Below are positions 6,583 to 15,805 of a stretch of 43,002 nucleotides of DNA, in pieces. Source of the DNA: Lachnospiraceae bacterium. GTDB lineage: Bacteria > Bacillota > Clostridia > Lachnospirales > Lachnospiraceae. Position 1 is the stretch's first letter, and the number at the start of each line of letters is the position of its first letter. The DNA is taken from contig CAJTBF010000020.1 in the NCBI GenBank assembly GCA_910574195.1, positions 1 to 43,002 on the forward strand. The letters are read 5' to 3'. A model generated the notes under the pieces. That model saw only the letters and a program-made list of their open reading frames with translations, had not been told where the DNA came from and searched no databases. The translations under genes and the position numbers were made by a program.

Positions 6583-7929
6583 TCAGGAAACGGCCAGCCC
6601 TTCCGCATGAATCACATCTACTACCTGTGTCACATATTTCTTACAAAGAGCATCTTCCGCCGCTTCCACCATGACCCGGATCACCGGTTCTGTACCACTC
6701 TCGCGTACCAGAATTCTCCCGTCGCTTCCCAGCGCTTTTGCCACATCCTCAACTGCTTTCTGTACTGCCGGGTTCTCCTGCGCAGTCTTTTTATCCGTTA
6801 CACGTACATTCTGTAAAAGCTGTGGATAAATCTTTACTTCCTCGCACAATTTTGACAGCGTCTGCTTCTTTTCCATGATTACTTCCATAATCATCAAAGA
6901 AGTTAGAATTCCGTCTCCGGTTCTCGCATGCTTACTGAAAATAATATGACCAGACTGTTCGCCGCCGAGAACAAAACCATTCTGCATCATATTTTCATAT
7001 ACATATTTATCTCCCACGGCAGTCTGTTCATATTTCATGCCAATCTTATCACATGCTTTGTACAGTCCCAGGTTAGACATTACTGTTGTTACGATCGTGT
7101 TGCCTGCAAGCCGTCCCTGCTCCATGAGATACTTTCCACACATATAAAGTACCAGATCACCGTTCACTACTTCGCCGTTCTCATCTACGGCAATACACCG
7201 GTCCGCGTCTCCGTCATAGGCAAATCCTACATCCAGTTTCTTCTCTTTTACAAATTCCTGCAGTACCTCAATATGCGTAGAACCGCAGTTCGTATTGATA
7301 TTCAATCCGTCCGGCTCATTATGAATTACATAAGTTTTTGCTCCTAATGCGTCAAACACACTCTTCGCAATACTGAAAGAACTTCCGTTCGCACAGTCCA
7401 GTCCAATCCGCATATCCTTGAAAGACCGAGTTGCCAGAGCAATCAAATGGCCGATATAGCGGTTTCTTCCCGCGGAATAGTCAATGGTACGACCTACCTT
7501 TTCTTTTGTCGCCAAAGGCAGCTCCTCCGTCTCCCCATCAATATAGCGTTCGATCTTCTCTTCTACCTCGGCCTCCATCTTATGGCCTTTCCCGTTGATC
7601 ACCTTGATTCCGTTATCATAATATGGATTATGGCTCGCAGAGATCATAATTCCACAATCAAAGTCCTCTGTCCTTACCACATAGGAAACACTCGGTGTTG
7701 TCGTCACATGAAGCAGATATGCGTCCGCGCCGGAAGCCGTCAATCCGGCTGCCAGTGCATATTCAAACATATAACTGCTTCTTCTGGTATCTTTTCCAAT
7801 CACAATTCTTGCCTTATGTTCCTGGCCAAAGTACCACCCCAGATACCGCCCTACTTTAAATGCATGTTCTACGGTCAGTACAACATTGGCTTCTCCACGG
7901 AAACCATCGGTTCCAAAATATTTTCCCAT
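6583..7929 (-). CDS. glmM: Phosphoglucosamine mutase
   Basis: Interconverts glucosamine-6-phosphate and glucosamine-1-phosphate, feeding UDP-GlcNAc and cell-wall synthesis. The 448 residues match the family length. Landmarks: start MGKYFGTDGFRGEAN, phosphoserine loop MISASHNPYYDNGIK with the catalytic serine, metal-binding DGDADR (in FAYDGDADRCIAVDENG), substrate loop GGEQSGH, and phosphate-binding RESGTEPVIRVM. It stands alone between its own promoter and a strong terminator, so it is probably a single-gene unit. Nothing unusual is seen. Confidence 0.96.
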   Translation of the reverse strand: MGKYFGTDGFRGEANVVLTVEHAFKVGRYLGWYFGQEHKARIVIGKDTRRSSYMFEYALAAGLTASGADAYLLHVTTTPSVSYVVRTEDFDCGIMISASHNPYYDNGIKVINGKGHKMEAEVEEKIERYIDGETEELPLATKEKVGRTIDYSAGRNRYIGHLIALATRSFKDMRIGLDCANGSSFSIAKSVFDALGAKTYVIHNEPDGLNINTNCGSTHIEVLQEFVKEKKLDVGFAYDGDADRCIAVDENGEVVNGDLVLYMCGKYLMEQGRLAGNTIVTTVMSNLGLYKACDKIGMKYEQTAVGDKYVYENMMQNGFVLGGEQSGHIIFSKHARTGDGILTSLMIMEVIMEKKQTLSKLCEEVKIYPQLLQNVRVTDKKTAQENPAVQKAVEDVAKALGSDGRILVRESGTEPVIRVMVEAAEDALCKKYVTQVVDVIHAEGLAVS

Positions 7930-7969
7930 TGTTTTTTACCTTCTTATCATTTTTTTCACTACCTTACAT

Positions 7970-7998
7970 ATTATATTCTTTTCTTTTACAAGATACAA
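7970..7998 (-). promoter_or_regulatory. Promoter of glmM
   Basis: On the minus strand TTGTAT (7998-7993), 17-base spacer, TATAAT (7975-7970), about 40 bases before the glmM start. It is followed by a short leader with an AAGGTA-type ribosome site. Confidence 0.65.
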
Positions 7999-8037
7999 CC
8001 TTTTTTTACACCAATTGTTACTATCAGTAACTATCCG

Positions 8038-8119
8038 CCCAGGACTTCGCACTTGCTGCAAAATCCATGAGAACGCATCACAGTTGGAATAGAATCCGGT
8101 CTCTTTGCCGTAAGGCAAA
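8038..8119 (+). repeat. 82-nt dispersed structured repeat, copy B
   Basis: Partner of 3621-3702. The first hairpin has two mismatches here (GGACTTCGCA against TGCAAAATCC). The second is extended by one pair and has a GTAA loop: CTTTGCC-gtaa-GGCAAAG (8103-8120). It lies in the 415-base gap between the divergent glmM and HAD genes. The rest of that gap holds the glmM promoter and two further hairpins. Confidence 0.7.
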
Positions 8120-8140
8120 GTTTTAATGGGGCGAATTCCT

Positions 8141-8173
8141 TGTAACAGGAGGGCTGAGGACGGAACTGTTACA
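8141..8173. other. Hairpin in the glmM-HAD intergenic region
   Basis: Perfect 8-bp inverted repeat TGTAACAG (8141-8148) and CTGTTACA (8166-8173), 17-base loop, shortly after repeat copy B. There is no T-run, so it is not an ordinary terminator. It may belong to the same repeat unit or be a protein-binding palindrome. Confidence 0.4.
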
Positions 8174-8276
8174 TTTGCCTGCATTTTATCAAAAATCACA
8201 CTGTACAAATTCGTATTTTTACGTTAATATAGCAGAGTACTCTTATTTTTTATTTGATTTTTTACCGGATTCTTCT

Positions 8277-8320
8277 AGTGCACTGTACCGCTCAGCAAAA
8301 TATAAACGGTACAGCACACT
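8277..8320 (+). promoter_or_regulatory. Hairpin directly before the HAD gene ribosome site
   Basis: AGTGCACTGTACCG (8277-8290) pairs with CGGTACAGCACACT (8307-8320), 12 of 14 positions, with a 16-base AT-rich loop. It ends 5 bases before the GGAAAGGA ribosome site of the next gene, so it could act as a leader hairpin or an operator. No regulator is identified. Confidence 0.4.
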
Positions 8321-8344
8321 AATTTGGAAAGGAATGAGAAAATT

Positions 8345-9136
8345 TTGATAAAACTGATTGCAAGTGACCTGGACGGAACATTGCTCCAAAACGGTGCGCA
8401 GGAGTTGACTCCCCGTGCCATCGAACTGATTCGAAGTCTAAAGAAAAAAGGGATCCGTTTTGTTGCTGCAAGCGGACGACAGTACCACAACGAACGCCGC
8501 CTGTTTGAGCCGATCAAGGATGAAATCTCTTATATCGCTGAAAACGGATCCATATGTATGCATGAGGGAAATGTAATTTCCCACACGTTCATTGAACCCG
8601 ATCTTGCAGACCGGATTATCCGGGAAGTAAAGCGGGATGATCTGTTTGAGATTGTTCTTTCCCGTGAGGATACTTGTTTCATCGAAAATAGAGATCCTAT
8701 TTTTGTAAATCATATTGTAAATGTTATGAAAAACACTACGGAAATCGTAGAAGATATTCAGAATGTAAAAGGTCCCTTTCTGAAAATCGCAATCTGCAAT
8801 ATGAAAGACGGGCCGCATATTATTGATAAATATTTGCACCATCTTCAGAAAAAATTCCAATCAGAAATAAAAGTAGTCACATCCGGAAATATCTGGATCG
8901 ACTTCATTACACCCGGCACAAACAAGGGGACGGCACTGCTCCGGCTTCTGGATGTCTTACAGATCCGGCCGGAGGAGTGTGTAGCGTTTGGAGATCAATA
9001 TAACGATGTGGAAATGCTGCAGACTGTGGGAACCAGCTATGCAATGGCCAATTGCGCTCCCGGTATCTCCTACTATTCTGCTTATGTGACGGATTCCGTG
9101 GAAGACGTACTGGAAGATATCTTATCCGGTTTATAA
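8345..9136 (+). CDS. HAD-superfamily (Cof-type) sugar-phosphate phosphatase
   Basis: A 263-residue haloacid-dehalogenase phosphatase of the Cof/YbdK-like IIB subfamily, probably acting on sugar phosphates or nucleotides in the cytoplasm. Motif I DLDGTLL has the nucleophile Asp near the N-terminus, motif II is VAASGR, and motif IV is FGDQYNDVEML, followed by YAMANCAPGI. A cap domain lies between. I take TTG 8345 as start because GGAAAGGA lies before it and the domain begins at once; an in-frame TTG at 8324 would add seven residues. The substrate cannot be read from the sequence. The gene is convergent with the aldo-keto reductase that follows. Confidence 0.85.
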   Translation: MIKLIASDLDGTLLQNGAQELTPRAIELIRSLKKKGIRFVAASGRQYHNERRLFEPIKDEISYIAENGSICMHEGNVISHTFIEPDLADRIIREVKRDDLFEIVLSREDTCFIENRDPIFVNHIVNVMKNTTEIVEDIQNVKGPFLKIAICNMKDGPHIIDKYLHHLQKKFQSEIKVVTSGNIWIDFITPGTNKGTALLRLLDVLQIRPEECVAFGDQYNDVEMLQTVGTSYAMANCAPGISYYSAYVTDSVEDVLEDILSGL

Positions 9137-9252
9137 GAAGTCTCACATGAAACATTTTAATATGGAAAAACTGTCACCGGCAGCTTTTCCGCATACGATG
9201 ATATACAAAGAGCCGACCGGCAGCGGTTTTTCTACAAACCATGCATTAAAAG

Positions 9253-9350
9253 AGGCTGCTGCAAAATAGCGGATACACACAATATATAGTTTCATTACAA
9301 GAAATCTTACAAACTATATGTTGTGGATTCTTTGCATTTTGCAACAGCCT
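9253..9350. mobile_element. MITE-like long hairpin (may also terminate transcription)
   Basis: Outer arms AGGCTGCTGCAAAAT (9253-9267) and ATTTTGCAACAGCCT (9336-9350) pair at 14 of 15 positions. Inner arms ACACACAATATATAGTTT (9275-9292) and AAACTATATGTTGTGG (9311-9326) pair almost fully. The outer arm resembles terminal repeats of IS1182-like elements (GGCTGTTGCAAAAT type, from memory). It is about 98 bases with no coding capacity, between two convergent genes. A bidirectional terminator is the main alternative. Confidence 0.5.
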
Positions 9351-9359
9351 TTTCATTTA

Positions 9360-10502
9360 TTATGCCATTTCTCCGTTTACTTCCATCACCTTTGCAACAT
9401 CTTCCAGATAAGCTGTAATCGGCAGATGCTGTGGGCAGTGACTCTCGCACTTCCTGCACTTAATACAGGAAGAAGCCTTTCCATATCCACTATCCAGATA
9501 GTAGCCGTAATCCTCTCTCAAGGAAGCCATCTGTGCATCACCATATCTGCTTAAATCGTTCAGCAGTGCAAAATATTTCGGTATTTCTATCTTCTGCGGA
9601 CAGCCATCCACACAATAGCGGCAGGATGTACATGCAATCGTTGCTTTAGAATTGAGAATCTCTACCACCTTATGTATCACCTGTTTTTCTTCGTCGCTGA
9701 CTGGCTGCAGTTCTTTCATATAGGAAAGATTATCCTGCATCTGTTCCGGATTACTCATCCCGCTCAATACCATCTTGACATTCTCCAGAGAAGCCGCATA
9801 CCGGATTGCCCAGGAAGCAACCGATAATTCCGGTCTGTTCTCTTTCAGAAGCTGTTTTGCTTCTTCCGGAACATTTACCAACATCCCACCCTTTACCGGT
9901 TCCATAATAAGCACTGTCTTATTGTACTTTTGACAGACTTCGTAACACTTTCTGGACTGCACATTGGGATTTTCCCAATCCATATAATTGATCTGAAGCT
10001 GTACATACTCCATCTCCGGATGTCTTTTGAGAATCTCTTCCAGTACATCCGCTTTATCATGGAAGGAGAAACCAATATGACGTACTTTTCCCTCCGCCTT
10101 TTTCTGGGATACAAAATCAAAAGCACCCCATTCTTCCGCCTGTTGGAAAGAAGCTTTATCAAGCGAATGTACCAGATAATAGTCAAAATATTCCACACCG
10201 CAATGTTCCAGCTGATTTACAAAGAATCCAGGAATTTCTTCTTTCTTTTTCAGCACAAAAAGACTGAGTTTATCCGTAATCGTATAAGCATCCCGCGGGT
10301 ACCGCTTCGCTACGCATTCACGAAACGCGATTTCGCTGGCTCCTTCATGATAAGGCTGCGCCGTATCGAAATAAGTAAAACCGGCTTTCAAAAATTCATC
10401 TGCCATCTTACAGACCGTCTCATGGTCAATACTGGTCGTATCCTTTGCATCTTTTAAAGGAAGACGCATCAGTCCAAATCCTAATTTTTTCTCTGCCATC
10501 AT
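9360..10502 (-). CDS. Aldo-keto reductase with C-terminal 4Fe-4S ferredoxin domain
   Basis: A 380-residue oxidoreductase. The first 270 residues form an aldo-keto reductase barrel: GFGLMRLP, FDTAQPYHEGASE, TITDKL, YLVHSLD, and GFSFHD. The C-terminus carries two cysteine clusters, CTSCRYCVDGCP and CIKCRKCESHCP, typical of two 4Fe-4S clusters. Such fused proteins are common in anaerobic Clostridia and are thought to link reductase activity to ferredoxin-type electron carriers; the substrate is unknown. Two adjacent ATG codons (10502, 10499) follow AGGAG; the first is taken. It lies 43 bases after rpiB on the same strand and may share its transcript. Confidence 0.9.
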   Translation of the reverse strand: MMAEKKLGFGLMRLPLKDAKDTTSIDHETVCKMADEFLKAGFTYFDTAQPYHEGASEIAFRECVAKRYPRDAYTITDKLSLFVLKKKEEIPGFFVNQLEHCGVEYFDYYLVHSLDKASFQQAEEWGAFDFVSQKKAEGKVRHIGFSFHDKADVLEEILKRHPEMEYVQLQINYMDWENPNVQSRKCYEVCQKYNKTVLIMEPVKGGMLVNVPEEAKQLLKENRPELSVASWAIRYAASLENVKMVLSGMSNPEQMQDNLSYMKELQPVSDEEKQVIHKVVEILNSKATIACTSCRYCVDGCPQKIEIPKYFALLNDLSRYGDAQMASLREDYGYYLDSGYGKASSCIKCRKCESHCPQHLPITAYLEDVAKVMEVNGEMA

Positions 10503-10545
10503 AATCTCCTTTCTATATATAATATATTGATCCCTGTCCTACTGC

Positions 10546-10995
10546 TTATTTACTATTTTTTTCTTCAATCTCCATAATCTGATTTACACGCCGATTATGA
10601 CGTCCGCCCTCAAACTCTGTATTCAGCCAGGCATCTACAATCATCTTGGCAAGTTCCGCGCCGATTACTCTTGCGCCAAACGCCAAAATGTTACAATTAT
10701 TATGCTGCTTCGCCATTTTTGCGGTAAAAGGTTCACTACAGACAGCCGCGCGAATTCCTTTGACTTTATTCGCCGCAAGAGAAATTCCCAGCCCGGTCCC
10801 ACAGATCAGTACTCCGCAGTCCACTTCTCCGTCTGCAACCGCATGCCCCACAATTTCCCCGTAAGTCGGATAGTCACAGCTTTCCGGAGAATTCGTCCCA
10901 TAGTCTACAATTTCATGTCCCATTTCCTGCAGGAATTCAATAATTTCCGCCTTTAGTTCCAATGCAGAATGATCATTTCCGATTCCGATCTTCAT
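10546..10995 (-). CDS. rpiB: Ribose-5-phosphate isomerase B
   Basis: Interconverts ribose-5-phosphate and ribulose-5-phosphate in the pentose phosphate pathway, or a related sugar phosphate in some members. The 149 residues fit the LacA/RpiB family: IGIGNDHSALELK at the start, DYGT, the catalytic-cysteine loop GVLICGTGLGISLAANK, and AVCSEPFTAKMAKQHNNCN with NILAFGARVIG. ATG 10995 is chosen because the domain starts there; an in-frame TTG at 11007 is closer to the GGGAAAGG ribosome site and would add four residues. Confidence 0.92.
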   Translation of the reverse strand: MKIGIGNDHSALELKAEIIEFLQEMGHEIVDYGTNSPESCDYPTYGEIVGHAVADGEVDCGVLICGTGLGISLAANKVKGIRAAVCSEPFTAKMAKQHNNCNILAFGARVIGAELAKMIVDAWLNTEFEGGRHNRRVNQIMEIEEKNSK

Positions 10996-11045
10996 ATTTT
11001 CTACCAAGCCTTTCCCGGCAAACTACAATATCATTCCAATTTCCA

Positions 11046-11079
11046 AAAGGACTTTCCAGATAAACCCGGAAAGTCCTTT
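11046..11079 (-). terminator. Terminator of the str operon after tuf
   Basis: Perfect 12-bp stem AAAGGACTTTCC (11046-11057) with GGAAAGTCCTTT (11068-11079), 10-base loop, 41 bases after the tuf stop. On the minus strand a short T-rich tail follows. Only 50 bases separate it from rpiB, so some read-through may serve that gene. Confidence 0.7.
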
Positions 11080-11119
11080 CTAAATTCTAACTTTATTGAT
11101 AACCTTATGATTCTGTCAA

Positions 11120-12313
11120 TTATTCAATAATCTTTGCTACGGTACCGGAACCTACTGTACGTCCGCCTTCACGGATAGCGAAACGAAGTCCCTCTTCCAT
11201 AGCTACCGGATGAATCAGCTCTACTGTCATCTCTACATTATCTCCAGGCATGCACATCTCGGTACCGGAGGGCAGTTCACAAACACCTGTAACGTCCGTT
11301 GTTCTGAAATAGAACTGCGGTCTGTAATTGTTAAAGAACGGTGTATGACGTCCGCCTTCATCTTTTGTCAATACGTATACCTGACATGTGAACTTGGTGT
11401 GGCACTTTACAGTACCTGGTTTGATCAGAACCTGACCTCTTTCGATCTCTGTTCTCTGCACACCACGAAGCAGTGCACCGATGTTATCACCTGCACGGGC
11501 CTCGTCCAGAAGCTTACGGAACATCTCAATACCGGTTACAACAGTCTTCTTGATATCTTCGTGAATACCGATAATCTCTACTTCATCAGATACATGAAGT
11601 GTACCACGCTCTACACGACCGGTAGCAACGGTACCACGTCCTGTGATAGAGAATACGTCTTCTACCGGCATCAGGAACGGCTTATCCGTATCACGCTCCG
11701 GATCCGGGATCCACTCGTCAACTGCTGCCATCAGTTCCATTACCTTATCGCCCCACTCGCTGTCTGGATCTTCCAGTGCTTTCAGAGCGGAACCCTGGAT
11801 AACCGGTGTATCGTCTCCCGGGAATTCATATTCATCCAGAAGCTCACGAATCTCCATCTCAACCAGTTCCAGAAGTTCCTCGTCATCTACCATATCGCAC
11901 TTGTTCATGAATACTACGATATATGGTACGTTTACCTGACGGGACAGAAGGATATGCTCTCTTGTCTGCGCCATAACTCCGTCTGTGGCAGCAACTACAA
12001 GGATTGCACCATCCATCTGTGCTGCACCTGTGATCATGTTCTTTACATAATCGGCATGTCCCGGGCAGTCCACATGTGCATAGTGACGATTTGCTGTCTC
12101 ATATTCCACGTGTGCGGTAGAGATTGTGATTCCACGCTCTCTCTCTTCCGGCGCCTTATCGATATTATCGAAAGCTACTTCTGCATTTCCTTCTACTCTC
12201 TTGGACAGAACCTTTGTGATTGCTGCGGTCAGAGTAGTCTTACCATGGTCAACGTGGCCAATGGTACCAATATTAGCATGTGGTTTTGTTCTTTCAAATT
12301 TAGCTTTAGCCAT
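11120..12313 (-). CDS. tuf: Elongation factor Tu
   Basis: GTPase that delivers aminoacyl-tRNA to the ribosome. The 397 residues are the normal length. Landmarks: G1 [10 protein letters not shown], switch I region RGITIST, G3 DCPGHADY, G4 MNKCD, G5 SALK, and the C-terminal domain ending [16 protein letters not shown]. The ATG at 12313 follows AAGGAGG; the longer in-frame extension to 12361 is ignored because the family starts at [17 protein letters not shown]. It is the last gene of rpsL-rpsG-fusA-tuf, 119 bases after fusA, and is followed by a terminator. No unusual residues were noticed. Confidence 0.98.
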   Translation of the reverse strand: MAKAKFERTKPHANIGTIGHVDHGKTTLTAAITKVLSKRVEGNAEVAFDNIDKAPEERERGITISTAHVEYETANRHYAHVDCPGHADYVKNMITGAAQMDGAILVVAATDGVMAQTREHILLSRQVNVPYIVVFMNKCDMVDDEELLELVEMEIRELLDEYEFPGDDTPVIQGSALKALEDPDSEWGDKVMELMAAVDEWIPDPERDTDKPFLMPVEDVFSITGRGTVATGRVERGTLHVSDEVEIIGIHEDIKKTVVTGIEMFRKLLDEARAGDNIGALLRGVQRTEIERGQVLIKPGTVKCHTKFTCQVYVLTKDEGGRHTPFFNNYRPQFYFRTTDVTGVCELPSGTEMCMPGDNVEMTVELIHPVAMEEGLRFAIREGGRTVGSGTVAKIIE

Positions 12314-12432
12314 TTTGAATGTCCTCCTTAATAATAGCACCTGTTTTTCAGGTAATTTCATGTTTTCGATTTTTACTCGGCTAACTTTGATTATATTTCA
12401 AAGTCATAGGTTTTTCAAGCATTTTCTGCTAT

Positions 12433-14550
12433 TTAGTCATTTTTATTTGACAGTACCTTTTCCTGTACAGACTTCGGTACCGGCTCATATTTTTCAAAGA
12501 ACATGGAGTAGTTCCCACGTCCCTGTGTTCTGGAACGAAGGTCTGTGGAATAGCCGAACATCTCGGACAACGGTACATATCCACGCACGATCTTGCCGCC
12601 TCCCAGATCGTCCATTCCTTCGATACGTCCACGACGGGAATTGATATCTCCGATGATATCTCCCATATATTCTTCCGGCATGGTCACTTCCACCTTCATA
12701 ATCGGTTCCAGAAGAATGGGAGCTCCTTTTTTCATCGCATCTTTGAATGCAAGAGATCCTGCAATATGGAATGCCATCTCACTGGAATCGACCTCATGGT
12801 AAGAACCATCGTATACATTCGCATGAATTCCTACCACCGGGAAACCGCCAAGGATACCGGACTTCATAGCCTCTTCAATTCCCTCGCCCACAGCCGGGAT
12901 ATATTCTTTCGGAATAGCGCCGCCGACTACCGTAGACTCAAACTGATACGTCTCTTCCCCGTTGACATCCATGGGTTCAAACTTCACTTTACAGTGTCCG
13001 TACTGTCCACGGCCACCGGACTGCTTTGCATATTTACTGTCCACTTCCACCGGCTTGGTGATGGATTCTTTATAGGCAACCTGCGGTGCACCCACATTCG
13101 CCTCTACTTTAAACTCACGCAGCAGACGGTCCACGATAATCTCCAGATGAAGCTCTCCCATACCTGCAATAATCGTCTGCCCTGTCTCCTGATTGGTATG
13201 CGCCCGGAATGTAGGATCTTCCTCTGCAAGTTTTGCAAGAGATTCTCCAAGCTTACCCTGAGAAGCCTTTGTCTTCGGCTCAATCGCAAGCTCGATAACC
13301 GGTTCCGGGAATTCCATGGATTCCAAAATCACCGGATGACGCTCATCGCAGATCGTATCACCTGTGGTGGTAATCTTAAATCCGATGGCCGCCGCAATAT
13401 CTCCGGAATACACTTTATCCAGTTCCTGTCTCTTGTTGGCGTGCATCTGAAGAATACGTCCTACACGCTCTTTTTTCCCCTTTGTCGCATTCAGGATATA
13501 GGAACCGGAATTGATGGAACCGGAATACACGCGGAAATATGCAAGCTTTCCTACGAACGGATCCGTCATAATCTTAAATGCCAGTGCAGAAAACGGTTCT
13601 TCGTCGGAAGAATGTCTTACCACTTCATTGCCGTCTGCATCTACGCCCTCAATCGGAGGAATATCCGTCGGCGCCGGCATATATTCCAAAATTGCGTCCA
13701 ATAATTTCTGTACGCCCTTATTACGATACGCTGTACCACAGCATACAGGCACTGCCGTACATTCACAGGTCGCTTTCCGGAGGACTCTCTTCATATCGTC
13801 AATGGAAGGTTCATTCCCTTCCAGATATTCCATCATAAGATCGTCGTCCAAATCACAGATCTTTTCCACCAATTCAGAACGGTAAAGCTCTGCCTCGTCC
13901 TGCATCTCTTCCGGAATCGCCGTGATGGTAATATCCTCGCCTTTTTCATCATTATAGATGTAGGCTTCCATTTCCATCAAATCAATGATCCCTTTAAAAT
14001 CATCTTCCTTGCCAATCGGCAACTGAAGACAGATTGCGTTCTTACCAAGTCTGGTACGGATCTGGTCTACTGCATTGTAAAAATCAGCGCCCAGAATATC
14101 CATCTTATTGATGAATGCCATTCTCGGTACATTATACGTGTCCGCCTGACGCCATACATTTTCTGACTGCGGTTCTACACCGCCCTTTGCGCAGAACACA
14201 CCGACAGCGCCGTCCAGTACACGAAGGGAACGTTCAACTTCTACGGTAAAGTCAACGTGTCCCGGCGTATCAATGATATTGATACGGTGTTCCAGGGCAC
14301 CAGCCTTCGGCTTTGTATGGTCTTCCAAAGTCCAATGACAGGTCGTAGCAGCCGAAGTAATTGTGATACCTCTTTCCTGCTCCTGTTCCATCCAGTCCAT
14401 GGTTGCAGTACCTTCATGAGTATCACCAATCTTATAATTTACACCGGTATAGTAAAGAATCCGCTCTGTCAGCGTCGTCTTACCCGCATCAATATGAGCC
14501 ATGATACCGATATTCCTGGTTCTCTCTAATGGGTATTCTCTTCCAGCCAT
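12433..14550 (-). CDS. fusA: Elongation factor G
   Basis: GTPase that drives translocation of tRNA and mRNA on the ribosome. 705 residues, the usual size. Landmarks: [21 protein letters not shown]-loop [52 protein letters not shown], and the C-terminal domains with [15 protein letters not shown] and [20 protein letters not shown]. It lies 12 bases after rpsG on the same strand, in the classical str operon order. Nothing odd is seen. Confidence 0.98.
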   Translation of the reverse strand: MAGREYPLERTRNIGIMAHIDAGKTTLTERILYYTGVNYKIGDTHEGTATMDWMEQEQERGITITSAATTCHWTLEDHTKPKAGALEHRINIIDTPGHVDFTVEVERSLRVLDGAVGVFCAKGGVEPQSENVWRQADTYNVPRMAFINKMDILGADFYNAVDQIRTRLGKNAICLQLPIGKEDDFKGIIDLMEMEAYIYNDEKGEDITITAIPEEMQDEAELYRSELVEKICDLDDDLMMEYLEGNEPSIDDMKRVLRKATCECTAVPVCCGTAYRNKGVQKLLDAILEYMPAPTDIPPIEGVDADGNEVVRHSSDEEPFSALAFKIMTDPFVGKLAYFRVYSGSINSGSYILNATKGKKERVGRILQMHANKRQELDKVYSGDIAAAIGFKITTTGDTICDERHPVILESMEFPEPVIELAIEPKTKASQGKLGESLAKLAEEDPTFRAHTNQETGQTIIAGMGELHLEIIVDRLLREFKVEANVGAPQVAYKESITKPVEVDSKYAKQSGGRGQYGHCKVKFEPMDVNGEETYQFESTVVGGAIPKEYIPAVGEGIEEAMKSGILGGFPVVGIHANVYDGSYHEVDSSEMAFHIAGSLAFKDAMKKGAPILLEPIMKVEVTMPEEYMGDIIGDINSRRGRIEGMDDLGGGKIVRGYVPLSEMFGYSTDLRSRTQGRGNYSMFFEKYEPVPKSVQEKVLSNKND

Positions 14551-14562
14551 TGTTGCCTCCCG

Positions 14563-15081
<519 letters not shown>

Positions 15082-15208
15082 TCATCGGTACTCACATGTG
15101 TCTCTCTATGGAAATCGCATAGCATGTGCTCGTGGCCGGGTATATTCCTTTTCCGCAACCTACGATTCATCATAGTTCTGTTTGTGATACGATTTAACTT
15201 TTAGTTAC

Positions 15209-15631
15209 TTATTTTTTTGCATCTTTCGGTCTCTTCGCGCCGTACTTGGAACGAGCCTGTCTTCTCTTGGCAACGCCTGCCGTATCCAGTGTACCTCTGA
15301 TAATGTGATATCTTGTACCTGGCAGATCCTTTACTCTTCCTCCACGGATCATCACAACGCTATGCTCCTGAAGGTTATGTCCTTCACCCGGAATATAGCT
15401 TGTCACTTCGATCCCGTTAGACAGACGGACTCTGGCAATTTTTCTCAGTGCAGAGTTCGGCTTCTTCGGTGTTGCAGTCTTTACTGCCGTACATACTCCT
15501 CTCTTCTGCGGTGCGGATACATCCGTCGTACGCTTCTTCAGAGAATTGTATCCTTTCTGAAGTGCCGGTGCCGTAGACTTTTTCTCGGAAGTCTGACGTC
15601 CTTTTCTAACTAACTGGTTAAATGTTGGCAT
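15209..15631 (-). CDS. rpsL: Ribosomal protein uS12
   Basis: Decoding-centre protein of the small ribosomal subunit. 140 residues: [18 protein letters not shown], the conserved [17 protein letters not shown] loop, [20 protein letters not shown] and the basic C-terminal tail. Both loops that carry streptomycin-resistance changes look wild type ([18 protein letters not shown]). It is the first gene of the str operon and follows a good promoter. Confidence 0.98.
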   Translation of the reverse strand: MPTFNQLVRKGRQTSEKKSTAPALQKGYNSLKKRTTDVSAPQKRGVCTAVKTATPKKPNSALRKIARVRLSNGIEVTSYIPGEGHNLQEHSVVMIRGGRVKDLPGTRYHIIRGTLDTAGVAKRRQARSKYGAKRPKDAKK

Positions 15632-15768
15632 TCTTTTTCACCTCCTATGATTCTTTCGTGGTCTCTGTCCGGGATATGCCTCTTTCCGCCCGGCAGAGAT
15701 GGTTGCAGATAATCTTCTTATCTTAAGTCCGCACACAAAAATAACTGCATTTTCGTGCACGCTAGACT

Positions 15769-15797
15769 AGTTTATTACGTTTTTTATGGAAAGTCAA
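15769..15797 (-). promoter_or_regulatory. Promoter of the rpsL-rpsG-fusA-tuf operon
   Basis: On the minus strand TTGACT (15797-15792), 17-base spacer, TAAACT (15774-15769), leaving a leader of about 130 bases before rpsL. The -35 box overlaps the short gap to the end of proS. Confidence 0.6.
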
Positions 15798-15805
15798 GGG
15801 GTTTT

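Noticed and set aside
11210-12331. 373-codon plus-strand frame opposite tuf
   Set aside because: Shadow of the highly biased tuf codons; product rich in Cys, His and Ile with no recognisable motif.
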